A program made the translations under genes and the position numbers. From assembly GCF_049065735.1 (NCBI RefSeq), contig NZ_JBAKHD010000001.1:372001-436000 (forward strand): 64,000 bases of DNA, written 5' to 3'. Positions 49,443-57,697 of this stretch are shown one piece after another. The notes below the pieces were generated by a model, which worked only from the letters and a program-made list of their open reading frames with translations, was not told the DNA's origin and ran no database searches. Every line of letters starts with the position of its first letter. The stretch's first letter is position 1. The DNA comes from Paramesorhizobium sp049065735. GTDB lineage: Bacteria; Pseudomonadota; Alphaproteobacteria; Rhizobiales; Rhizobiaceae.

Positions 49443-50057
49443 CTAGATCTCGATGCCGAGTTGCTGCAGGTCCGTCTTCAATTGCCCGGATCCAACGAAC
49501 TGCACTGCCTGCCATCCGGCGGCGCGGGCGCCTTCCACATTGGCGAGGGTGTCGTCGATGAACAGCGTCGCCGCCGGCTCGAGATCGAACGCCTTGGCAT
49601 GATGCTCGTAGATCGCCACATCGGGTTTGATGAGGCCGATGTCGCCGGACACAGTCACGCCACGGCTGATCGTCAGGAAAGGAAAGCGGGCCTGCGCCTC
49701 GCGCAGCGTATCCGAGGCGAAATTGGTCAGCATCGTCACATCGCGGCCATCGGCAACGAGCTTTTCGAGGATCGCGACGCTGTCTTCATAGGCATGCGGC
49801 ACCATCTTGTGCCAGTTCTTGCGGAAGGCGCGGATATGCTCGGCCCGATCGGGATGCATCCTGATCAGCAGCGCCTCGGCCTCCGCCCATGTTCGGCCCC
49901 GGTCCTGTTCCAGGTTCCATTCGTGGGTGCAGACATTTTCCAGAAACCAGAGCCGTTCGGCTTCGTCGGGGATGATCTCGGCAAAGCCCAGATGCGGGTC
50001 GTAATGGATCAACACCTTGCCGATGTCGAAGACGATGTGTTTGACGGGCTGGTTCAT
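49443..50057 (-). CDS. HAD-IA family hydrolase (YihX-like)
   Basis: 204 residues. Motif I is FDIGKVLIHYD, in which the second Asp of the usual DxD is Gly, as in YihX-type sugar phosphatases. Motif II is TNFASDT; the lysine and acidic motifs are GLIKPDVAIYEHHAKAF and LFIDDTLANVEGARAAGW. Substrate unknown. Convergent with ccrM; divergent arrangement with a bidirectional terminator behind its start. Confidence 0.88.
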   Translation of the reverse strand: MNQPVKHIVFDIGKVLIHYDPHLGFAEIIPDEAERLWFLENVCTHEWNLEQDRGRTWAEAEALLIRMHPDRAEHIRAFRKNWHKMVPHAYEDSVAILEKLVADGRDVTMLTNFASDTLREAQARFPFLTISRGVTVSGDIGLIKPDVAIYEHHAKAFDLEPAATLFIDDTLANVEGARAAGWQAVQFVGSGQLKTDLQQLGIEI

Positions 50058-50135
50058 GCGGTATGGCTCTTCTCGGATGGGGTATTTGGCGTCGATGGAA
50101 TCGGTGAAGCATTATCTTATCCGAAAAATGGTGTA

Positions 50136-50174
50136 AAAAAGCGGCTCCGGCGGGTTTCGCCGGAGCCGCTTTTT
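50136..50174. terminator. Bidirectional terminator hairpin
   Basis: Perfect 17-base arms AAAAAGCGGCTCCGGCG (50136-50152) and CGCCGGAGCCGCTTTTT (50158-50174), loop GGTTT. A-run on one side and T-run on the other let it work for both strands. It lies downstream of the secreted-protein gene read on the minus strand. Confidence 0.9.
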
Positions 50175-50215
50175 AGCTGTTTCCACGGCCTCGTTGGCCC
50201 GTCAATTGGCCGTGT

Positions 50216-52816
50216 TCATTGAACCGTAATTTGCACTGAATTTGAAGGCGGGCCTTGCATGTCCCCAACGCCTTGCGTCGCGGTCAAGATGTGCATGCCT
50301 TGCGAGGGCGGTTCCGAAGAAGCACAGGACCAGGGGGCAGGTCGAGCATCCCCTTCCGCTGTGGTCGCAGCCCGAGCGGTGCAAAGCGGTTTACCGTCGA
50401 GCATCACCCGCACTTCAGACCCCGTATATCCTGTGCCTGCGACATAAAGGAGATCACCGTAAGGTATCACCGATTGGGTTGCCGGTTGGAGGATTGTGGC
50501 GAGATAAGGAGGTTGAACATAGGTCGGTTGACCCTTTGTCTCAATAAACTGAATATAGGGATATTGTGCCTTGGTTTTACTGTAACCAATTGCGCAAGGC
50601 CCGGCAGTCAATTCACTCTTCTCTGAGGATGTTCCATTCTGGGCACAGCTCGGTGCAGCATTGTTGTCATATGTCGCGCCAAGAATGACATCCAGCCCAG
50701 CCCAATCCGCCACAAAGTAAAGTTCTGACCCCTCACCACCAAGTGCGTCGCCCTCTTTCCCGCCGCCGAGCATGTTGAATTCGGCTGAAGTCCATCCATT
50801 GGATATATCGAATCCCGGCACACTGGACGTAATCGCCCATAACGTATCTGTTTGTTGCACGACGATGCCGTCGAGCGGCTGTCCGTTTGCGGATCGGCCG
50901 CCAAACCCATATAATTTTATCTTCAAGAGATCGTATGCGCCGGTGTCGTTTGTCAGTAATCTGATGGTCGGGGTGTTATAAAAGCAGGTGCCGTTGCCGG
51001 TATCGCTCCAACCGGCGGGGCAGAAGCCCGCCGCCCAATATTGCATATACATCTGCGTACCATAAGCTGGCCCCTCGAGGAGGAATTGGAGCGAGATCGA
51101 GCATGGAGCGCTGTTGCATGTGGTATTTATCGTATTGGTAGTAAGTTGATAGGAGAATGCACCGTCCACTTTCGTCTGACCGTCGCTGGAAAGGCTGTAA
51201 AAGCCTATAGGCACTCCCGGAGAATATGGAAAATGGCCGACCGCTTGCTTGATGGACGCCGGAGCCTCCAGCGTCCAGTCGCTTTGGCCGCCCACCTGCT
51301 TGGAACCTGCTTTGTTTAAATTGTCCGTCTTCGGCGCGGACTTCACTGCTGGGAAACAGCCGTAATCCCTCCAGACCGTGTCAGGATACTGTGCGGAAAA
51401 ACACCCCGGTTCAGTCGGGGAATTAAGTGCCATTTGCCACGCCCAGTCGTCCAGCGTCGTGTCTGATCCTGCAACAGTAATATTGACGGTATTTGAAGGC
51501 TTTCCCGGCCATCTTAACACGCCCTGCACCGCGTTCAGGGTATGTTTCCCTTCGGGAAGCGCTCCCACGGTACAGGACCATTGCCCCTCCTCGTCTCCCC
51601 ACATGCCAACCTTGACATTATCGCAAGCCCGGGCGACCTTCCCGCCGATATAGTCTCCATCCACATAGACGACGATCAGGGCGCCTGGTTCCCCGGTACC
51701 CGAAATAGTATCCCCGGGCGAGAGCGTCGACAAATCCGCGGGTTGCGTGATGACAGGAGCAGTGGGCGTCCCCTTCCTTTCTATATATTGTATATAGCGG
51801 TAGTTCGTCAGGGGTTGCTTGCGCGAGTTTCTGCAGGCGCCCAGCTGTAATTCATTTGTGCCTTCTACCGGCGGAACAGTATTAAGGCACCGTGCCTTGG
51901 CGGTCTGAAAATTGTCATACGCCGCTCCGAGAAGAACTTGTAAGCCGACCCAGTCATTTAAAAAGGTAAGGTTTGACGAACCGTCGACGCCCACGGCGTT
52001 GTATCCGAAGGATGTCCATCCCTTCGAAACGTCGAACCACGGCACGTTCGACGTCACAGCGTAAAGCGTACTGTCTTCTACTTGTAATACAACGCCATCG
52101 AGGCCGGACCGGCCGCCAAAGGCATACATTTTCGTTTCGAAGAGACTGGCGACCTGTGGCCACTCCACAATCGTTTGCAGGGATATTCTAGGGCTGTCAA
52201 AGGAACATTCGTCGCCGTTTTGGGTCCAGCCGGCCGGACAATAATTCTTTACGCGGTATTTGATATATAATTGGGGAATCGTTCCGTCTTCAAAATCATC
52301 CACAGTTTCCAGGACGAATTGTAACGAGATTTGACAGGGAGTCCCATTGCATGTGTAATCCATGTAATTGGTTGTCAACCGGTTGCTGAAATCTTCATCG
52401 TCGTCACCGCTTGCGAAGCCCTCACTTATGCCTGGATAAAACGGAAAATAGCCGATGGCTTGCGTGATCGGGGTGGGCGTCTGCAACATCCATCCACGTG
52501 GAAACCCCCCCGACGCCGAAACTTTTTGCTCTGCCTTTTTCTCTTGCGCAGCGGTCTTGCTGCCGGAATCGCAGGAGATACTGGTCCAGTTAAGGGAGGG
52601 GTAATCGGCTGTAAAACAGCCCTGCGTAGTCGGGCTGTTCAGTGACATTTGCCACGCCCAGTCATCGAAAACAGGGTCCGATGCCTTGTTTGCGCTGACG
52701 GCTGGCCCGCTTAATGCCTGGGGTTTGGGAACAGGCCTTTGCTCCGTGGCATGAGCTTGAACGCTTGCCGTCGCGATCAAGCTGCTCAACAGCATGATTT
52801 TCCATTTCGGTTGCAT
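50216..52816 (-). CDS. Large secreted protein with tandem duplicated Cys-rich module and Ig-like domains (function unknown)
   Basis: 866 residues. Signal peptide to about residue 23 (ending VQAHA). Then two copies of one module: 49-350 and 453-762, each opening DDWAWQMxLNSP...GCF.A.YP...W....C, with later shared blocks TCN-x2-PC-x-ISLQF, YCPAGW/FCPAGW, YAFGGRS/YGFGGRS, W-FD(V/I)S-GWTS, and YIQYIE/YIQFIE. Each is followed by an Ig-like domain, 354-449 and 770-866 (xITQPA or TILQPA ... WSC ... HTL/HIL.A.QGV). Extracellular or periplasmic. The module resembles a family of secreted hypothetical proteins with PGCF and CPxGW motifs; no activity is known to me. ATG 52816 follows GAGGAA. Base composition is clearly poorer in GC than its neighbours. 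Confidence 0.85.
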   Translation of the reverse strand: MQPKWKIMLLSSLIATASVQAHATEQRPVPKPQALSGPAVSANKASDPVFDDWAWQMSLNSPTTQGCFTADYPSLNWTSISCDSGSKTAAQEKKAEQKVSASGGFPRGWMLQTPTPITQAIGYFPFYPGISEGFASGDDDEDFSNRLTTNYMDYTCNGTPCQISLQFVLETVDDFEDGTIPQLYIKYRVKNYCPAGWTQNGDECSFDSPRISLQTIVEWPQVASLFETKMYAFGGRSGLDGVVLQVEDSTLYAVTSNVPWFDVSKGWTSFGYNAVGVDGSSNLTFLNDWVGLQVLLGAAYDNFQTAKARCLNTVPPVEGTNELQLGACRNSRKQPLTNYRYIQYIERKGTPTAPVITQPADLSTLSPGDTISGTGEPGALIVVYVDGDYIGGKVARACDNVKVGMWGDEEGQWSCTVGALPEGKHTLNAVQGVLRWPGKPSNTVNITVAGSDTTLDDWAWQMALNSPTEPGCFSAQYPDTVWRDYGCFPAVKSAPKTDNLNKAGSKQVGGQSDWTLEAPASIKQAVGHFPYSPGVPIGFYSLSSDGQTKVDGAFSYQLTTNTINTTCNSAPCSISLQFLLEGPAYGTQMYMQYWAAGFCPAGWSDTGNGTCFYNTPTIRLLTNDTGAYDLLKIKLYGFGGRSANGQPLDGIVVQQTDTLWAITSSVPGFDISNGWTSAEFNMLGGGKEGDALGGEGSELYFVADWAGLDVILGATYDNNAAPSCAQNGTSSEKSELTAGPCAIGYSKTKAQYPYIQFIETKGQPTYVQPPYLATILQPATQSVIPYGDLLYVAGTGYTGSEVRVMLDGKPLCTARAATTAEGDARPAPWSCASSEPPSQGMHILTATQGVGDMQGPPSNSVQITVQ

Positions 52817-52905
52817 GATAAATTCCTCAAAAATAATATGTTTTCCGTCAAACATTCGATCATGAATTGTATCACACTAATTATTGCAATCTTAAGGGGA
52901 TAATG

Positions 52906-53973
52906 TCAAGATTTAACAAATGCTTGCGGCAAGGCTGCTGCTATGGCCTTCTTCATGACGGTGGGAAGGGCTTCGCCCGGCAATTCATGGCGGGGCGACC
53001 ACCAGCCGCCCTCCGGAGCGGTTTCGGGGACATTGTCCGCGCGGTAAACCGCCAGCCGCAATTCGAAATGCGTAAAAACGTGGGTAATATTGCCCGCTGC
53101 AAGCCAGCGTGCGGCGAAGGGCGCGGCGTTGGCGGAGGTGTCGCCATCGACCCGCGCCGTCCAATCGGAGCAGGGGATTTCCGCCATGCCGCCTAGTAGG
53201 CCAGAAGCGGCGCGTTTACGCAGATACACAGCTCCGCCGGGCGAGACCGCAACAAAGGCCGCGCCCAGGCGCACCGGTCTCTCCTTCTTCGACGCCTTGA
53301 CCGGAAAGAGTTCCGGGTCGCTCGTGCGAAGCGCCTTGCAATCGCCGTTAACGGGGCAGAGCGCGCAGGCCGGGCGTTTGGGCGTGCAGGTCGTGGCGCC
53401 CAGATCCATCATGGCTTGTGCGAAATCGCCGGGACGATCCTCCGGCGTCATGGACTGCATAGCCGCGCGGATTTCAGGCTTCGCGGCGGGCAGAGGCGTC
53501 GATATGGCAAAAAGGCGGGTGACGACGCGCTCGACATTGCCGTCCACAACAGCCGCGGGGCGGTTGAAGGCAATCGCTGCGATGGCCGCCGCCGTATAAT
53601 CGCCAATGCCCGGCAGGGCCTTCAATTCCTCGACGGACGAAGGAAATTCGCCGTCCATCCGATTTGCAACGATTTCTGCGCATTTCTTGAGGTTGCGCGC
53701 CCGTGAATAATAGCCGAGGCCCGCCCAGGCCCGCATCACATCGTCGTCGCTCGCCGCCGCCAGCGCTTCGACCGTCGGCCAGCGCGTCACAAAGGCCTGG
53801 AAGTACCGCTTCACCGCCTCGACCGTCGTCTGTTGCAGCATGATTTCGGAAAGCCACACGCGATAGGGAGAGGGGACCTCGCCCTCCAAGCGCTCCCTCG
53901 GCGTCACGCGCCACGGCAACAGGCGATGATGTCGATCATACCATCGGAGTATCTGCCGGGCGTTGCGGTTCAT
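52906..53973 (-). CDS. mutY: A/G-specific adenine DNA glycosylase
   Basis: 355 residues. HhH-GPD glycosylase: catalytic Glu in WLSEIMLQQTTVEAV (about 42), helix-hairpin-helix LPGIGDYTAAAIAAIAF, catalytic Asp in VVDGNVERVVTRLF, and the iron-sulfur cluster C-x6-C-x2-C-x5-C in CTPKRPACALCPVNGDC. The C-terminal third is the NUDIX-like 8-oxoG recognition domain. It removes A opposite 8-oxoguanine. It is flanked by the secreted-protein gene and, divergently, by the GT25 gene. Confidence 0.96.
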   Translation of the reverse strand: MNRNARQILRWYDRHHRLLPWRVTPRERLEGEVPSPYRVWLSEIMLQQTTVEAVKRYFQAFVTRWPTVEALAAASDDDVMRAWAGLGYYSRARNLKKCAEIVANRMDGEFPSSVEELKALPGIGDYTAAAIAAIAFNRPAAVVDGNVERVVTRLFAISTPLPAAKPEIRAAMQSMTPEDRPGDFAQAMMDLGATTCTPKRPACALCPVNGDCKALRTSDPELFPVKASKKERPVRLGAAFVAVSPGGAVYLRKRAASGLLGGMAEIPCSDWTARVDGDTSANAAPFAARWLAAGNITHVFTHFELRLAVYRADNVPETAPEGGWWSPRHELPGEALPTVMKKAIAAALPQAFVKS

Positions 53974-54112
53974 CTGTTGCCTTTTGATTTGGATGGATCG
54001 GCAATGTCATAATATTAGAGCAATTCCAACAGCCGAATGCGGGCATCCTGTTGACTTTCGCGCCCGCGCGTTCCACCGCTGGAAGGAACGAACCCAGTCA
54101 TAAGGCGACTCC

Positions 54113-54871
54113 TTGCCCATACCTGTCTACGTTATCAATCTCGACCGTTCGACTGAACGGCTGCAGGCGGTCCAGGACAGCGCGGCGCGGTTTGGAATAT
54201 TGATCCGCCGGGTTCCTGCCGTGGATGGCAGCGCCTTGCCGCAATCCGCCCTTGGCGATCTGGATGCAGCGGGGTTCCGGCGCCGTCACGGCAAGCACGT
54301 GATGCCCGCGGAGATCGGCTGCTATTTCAGCCATCTCAATGTGCTCGAGGAGATTGCGCGGGGCGAGGCTCCCTACGCGGTCATCATCGAGGACGATATT
54401 GAATTCACAGCGGATTTTCTGCCTTTCCTGGAAGCGCTCACGCGTCTGTCCGGTTGGGATGCCGTCAAGCTCGTCAATCACCGCACGTCGCTCTTCCGCC
54501 GTTTTTGGCGGGTGGATTCGCATTATTCGATCGGCCGTTGCGGTCACGGTCCGCTTGGAAGCTCTGCCGCTTATGTGGTAACCCGTCGGGGTGCGAAAAA
54601 GATTCTTACTGCGTTGAAGCCTATGCGCCTTCCCTATGATGTGGCGCTGGAACGAGGATGGAGCGGTAATTATGCGATTTTCACCACGAACCGGCCGCTG
54701 GTGGCATTCTCCAGTCAGGCGGCTTCCACCATTGCCGGCCGCTCGGCCTATGCCAAAGCGAAGCTGCCTCCCTGGAAGCGGATCGGAACATTGATGTTCA
54801 GGACAAGCGACTATCTGCGCCGTTTGTGTTTTGCCTATGCTCCCAATCCATTGACGGACGGTCACGAATGA
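54113..54871 (+). CDS. Glycosyltransferase family 25 (LPS/LOS type)
   Basis: 252 residues with GT25 motifs: VINLDRSTERLQAVQ at the N-terminus, VPAVDGS, PAEIGCYFSHLNVLEEI, and the nucleotide-sugar metal site VIIEDDIEF (about 91-99). These enzymes add galactose or related sugars to lipooligosaccharide cores. The start is TTG 54113, with AAGG 8 bases upstream; no ATG is near. Its stop overlaps the next gene by 4 bases (ATGA), so sugar addition and ligase genes are one unit. Confidence 0.88.
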   Translation: MPIPVYVINLDRSTERLQAVQDSAARFGILIRRVPAVDGSALPQSALGDLDAAGFRRRHGKHVMPAEIGCYFSHLNVLEEIARGEAPYAVIIEDDIEFTADFLPFLEALTRLSGWDAVKLVNHRTSLFRRFWRVDSHYSIGRCGHGPLGSSAAYVVTRRGAKKILTALKPMRLPYDVALERGWSGNYAIFTTNRPLVAFSSQAASTIAGRSAYAKAKLPPWKRIGTLMFRTSDYLRRLCFAYAPNPLTDGHE

Positions 54872-56172
54872 GCCGCCTGCGAAAAACCTTCCTGGTCCGG
54901 CGGCGCATCGATTCCTGGGTGCTGGGCGCCGGCGCGGCGGCGATGCCGGTGCGCATCGGCCTCGGGCCTGTCATCCTTTTCATCTTCTCCTGTATCGGGA
55001 TATACTTGGCCTGCGGGAGACACCGGGCTGCGCGTCTTTTCGCGGGTAGATTTTATATTTGCGTGATCCTCTATGCCATGTGGTCGCTGGGATTGATCCT
55101 GGCCCGCGGCGAACCGATCATGGAGAACCGGCAGGTCGGTTATACCCTGCTTTTCGCGGTATTTGCCTTTGCCGCGCCGGGCATGGTGCTCGTCCGGGAT
55201 CCATTGAAAGCCTTCGTCCTGGGATCGCGTATCGGGACGTTTCTAGCCTTCGTCGCGGCCCTGACGCTCAGCCTTTTCGAGAACGACCGGATCGGAGTCG
55301 GCGGCAACGCTGCGGTCTTCGCTTTTGTCGCCGCCGTTGCCGCAATCGGCGCAACGATCCCGGTGGCTAATCCGCCGCGTTTTCTGCCGAACGGCCCTTT
55401 ATGGATCATTCTGGGGACAGGCGCCGTGCTTACTTCCCAGACGCGGGCGGTGCTGGTCGTCATACCGGTGTTCGCGTTGATCGAGATGGTGATCCATCTT
55501 CATAAAGCCCCACTGAAAACCAAAGTGATTTCCTATGTCCTTGTAGGCTTGGCGATGTATGGCGTCGCATCGATCGATCACATAAACAAGATAGAGAGCC
55601 GCTTCACTCGAATGGTCGAATACCATAAGCCGGACGATGCAGGCCGCGGTGAAGCCAAAAATCCGGTTGATGCAGGCGAGCAGGGCGCCAAGCCGCCCGC
55701 CAAAATCCGTATTGAGACGTCGGCTGCGACCCGCTTGGCCCTGTGGCACGGAGCGAAACAGGTTATAAGCGAGCATCCGTTTATTGGTGTGGGGCCGACC
55801 GCGAAAATGGCGGAAGTTCGCGCCAGGGCGGGAGAGAACGTGCCCGTGCTGACGAAATTCCGCCACGTCCACAACACGGTACTCGACGAGTTGCTCAATG
55901 ACGGCGTGATCGGCCTGATCCTGCTTTCTGCCTGCGCCTGGTTCGGCCTGTCGCACCTTTTTCGCCATTCGGATAGTCCGGCAATGACGCGCTGCCTTAT
56001 CTACTTCATACTTGTGTGCACGAGTTACGGCATGCTGCACAATCCTCTTCTGCATGAGGTGACGATTGCGTCGATCTTCTTCTTTTTCGGCGCGCTCAAT
56101 GCCGCCGCCTCGCGCCGGATCTTGGCGGAGCGGCGCCGTTTGGCGCCTGCTTCAGCCGCAATCGAAAGGTAG
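54868..56172 (+). CDS. O-antigen ligase/polymerase-like (Wzy_C) membrane protein
   Basis: 434 residues with ten or so membrane helices and one large periplasmic loop at about 245-345 that holds SEHPFIGVGPTAK and RHVHNTVLDELLNDGVIGLILL, the Wzy_C/WaaL landmarks; LTSQTRAVLVVIPVF precedes it. It may join O-chain to lipid A core, or polymerise a surface glycan; the two cannot be told apart here. Start ATG 54868 overlaps the GT25 stop. dciA starts 4 bases after it. Confidence 0.85.
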   Translation: MSRLRKTFLVRRRIDSWVLGAGAAAMPVRIGLGPVILFIFSCIGIYLACGRHRAARLFAGRFYICVILYAMWSLGLILARGEPIMENRQVGYTLLFAVFAFAAPGMVLVRDPLKAFVLGSRIGTFLAFVAALTLSLFENDRIGVGGNAAVFAFVAAVAAIGATIPVANPPRFLPNGPLWIILGTGAVLTSQTRAVLVVIPVFALIEMVIHLHKAPLKTKVISYVLVGLAMYGVASIDHINKIESRFTRMVEYHKPDDAGRGEAKNPVDAGEQGAKPPAKIRIETSAATRLALWHGAKQVISEHPFIGVGPTAKMAEVRARAGENVPVLTKFRHVHNTVLDELLNDGVIGLILLSACAWFGLSHLFRHSDSPAMTRCLIYFILVCTSYGMLHNPLLHEVTIASIFFFFGALNAAASRRILAERRRLAPASAAIER

Positions 56173-56175
56173 GGA

Positions 56176-56679
56176 TTGACCAAGGGCGAGGGCTATACCG
56201 GCTTCAGGCCGCTGGCGGACATGGCGTCGGGCGTCATCGACCCGGTGCTGCAGAAGCGCGCAGGCATCAACCTCGCGCTGGTGCAGTCCTGGGAGGACAT
56301 CATCGGCCCCGCGCTCGGGCCCCAATCCCGCCCGCTCAAGATCCTCTGGCCGCGCCGCGCCCATGAGGACGACCCGTTTCAGCCCGCCACGCTGGTGATT
56401 GCCTGCGAAGGTTTCGCCGCCATCCGCATCCAGCATGAGACGGGCGAAATCATCAGCCGCGTCAATGCTTTCCTGGGCTTCGCCGCCATCGGGCGCATCA
56501 AGATCGAGCAGAAGCCCGTGACGTCTGGCAAGCCGGTTCGCCGCCGCCCGCCCGTCATCGACGCCGCCGCCGAAAAGCGCATCGAGGCGGTGACGAAGGA
56601 TATCGAGGACGAAGGCCTGCGCGCTGCGCTTGCCCGGCTTGGCCGCAGCGTGGTTGCCGAGAAGATTAAAAAACGGTAA
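56176..56679 (+). CDS. DUF721/DciA-family protein
   Basis: 167 residues. GFRPLADMASGVIDPVLQKRAGINLALVQSWEDIIGPALG is the DciA N-terminal pattern, then a beta part LVIACEGFAAIRIQHETGEIISRVNAFLG. DciA-type proteins help load the replicative helicase in bacteria lacking DnaC; whether this alphaproteobacterial version does so is not shown. TTG start 56176, 4 bases after the preceding stop. A basic tail (VVAEKIKKR) ends it. Confidence 0.85.
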   Translation: MTKGEGYTGFRPLADMASGVIDPVLQKRAGINLALVQSWEDIIGPALGPQSRPLKILWPRRAHEDDPFQPATLVIACEGFAAIRIQHETGEIISRVNAFLGFAAIGRIKIEQKPVTSGKPVRRRPPVIDAAAEKRIEAVTKDIEDEGLRAALARLGRSVVAEKIKKR

Positions 56680-56758
56680 TCTGACGAAAATCCAAAGACT
56701 TCGCGTCCGCGCTCGCATAGAAAAGAGCCAGATTGGACGAACCATATGGGTGATTCGA

Positions 56759-57463
56759 ATGGCTGCCAAGTTGAACCGTAGAGACATTCTTTCCCTTGCG
56801 GCCATTTCTGCCGCCGGCCTGACGCTCGCCGCCTGCAGCGACTCCTCTGACGCGGCTTCGACGCCGTCGAAGGAGACCACGGGCGCCACGACCGCTGACG
56901 CGCCTGAGCCTCAGGGCACGGTGGACACCGCAAAGCTTTACCAGCCGGGCAAGCTCAAGGACGAGGTGCTGGGCAAGGCCGATGCTCCGGTCACAATCGT
57001 CGAATATGCCTCGATGACCTGCCCGCACTGCGCCGAATTCGCGGTCAACACGCTGCCGGAAATCCAGAAGAAATATATCGACACCGGCAAGGTGCGGCTG
57101 ATCCTGCGCGAGTTCCCGTTCGACCCGCGCGCCGCCGCCGCCTTCATGCTGGCCCGCTGCGCGCCTGATGGCCGCTATTACCCGATGGTCGAGGTGTTGT
57201 TCAAGCAGCAGATGCAATGGGCCGCTGCGCAGGACGCCGAGGCGCCGCTGCTGCAAATCGCCAAGCTCGCCGGTTTTACACAGGAGTCCTTCAAGGCTTG
57301 CTTGACGAACCAGCAGCTTCTCGATGATCTGAACGCAACGCGCGAGCGCGGCGAAAAGGACTTCGGCGTCACCGCGACCCCGACCTTTTTCATTAATGGG
57401 AAGAAATACGTTGGAGCGCTGTCGGTTCAGCAGATGTCGGCAATCATCGACGGCCTTCTCTAA
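56759..57463 (+). CDS. DsbA-like thiol-disulfide oxidoreductase lipoprotein
   Basis: 234 residues. N-terminus NRRDILSLAAISAAGLTLAAC looks like a twin-arginine lipoprotein signal, Cys 26 lipidated. A Ser/Thr/Ala-rich linker follows, then a thioredoxin fold with active site CPHC at 88-91 in EYASMTCPHCAEF and the cis-Pro loop VTATPTFFING. It should oxidise or isomerise cysteines on the periplasmic side. ATG 56759 gives the family N-terminus. Located between dciA and smc. Confidence 0.92.
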   Translation: MAAKLNRRDILSLAAISAAGLTLAACSDSSDAASTPSKETTGATTADAPEPQGTVDTAKLYQPGKLKDEVLGKADAPVTIVEYASMTCPHCAEFAVNTLPEIQKKYIDTGKVRLILREFPFDPRAAAAFMLARCAPDGRYYPMVEVLFKQQMQWAAAQDAEAPLLQIAKLAGFTQESFKACLTNQQLLDDLNATRERGEKDFGVTATPTFFINGKKYVGALSVQQMSAIIDGLL

Positions 57464-57501
57464 GTTACCTTTCTGGAGAAGGCGTGGGCGCTTGACCGTT
57501 C

Positions 57502-57661
57502 ACCCCCCTCTGTCCTGCCGGACATCTCCCCCTCAAGGGGGGAGATTGGCCTTCATCGGTGTTCGGCGCCAATCACAGACGATTCAGAATAGAGAAACGG
57601 CGGCTCGTGCCAGCCAATCTCCCCCCTTGAGGGGGAGATGCCCGGCAGGGCAGAGGGGGGT
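57502..57661. repeat. Family 2 palindromic repeat between dsbA and smc
   Basis: Arms CCCCCCTCTGTCCTGCCGG...CTCAAGGGGGGAGATTGGC and the inverse GCCAATCTCCCCCCTTGAGG...CCCGGCAGGGCAGAGGGGG. Very similar to the copy at 34122. Confidence 0.85.
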
Positions 57662-57697
57662 GCTCTCGCGCCAACCTCTCCACGGAGGAGCACGCTA

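Noticed and set aside
54098..54865. Minus-strand open frame of 255 codons opposite the GT25 gene
   Set aside because: The plus strand has all GT25 motifs and a coupled downstream gene; the antisense frame shows no domain.
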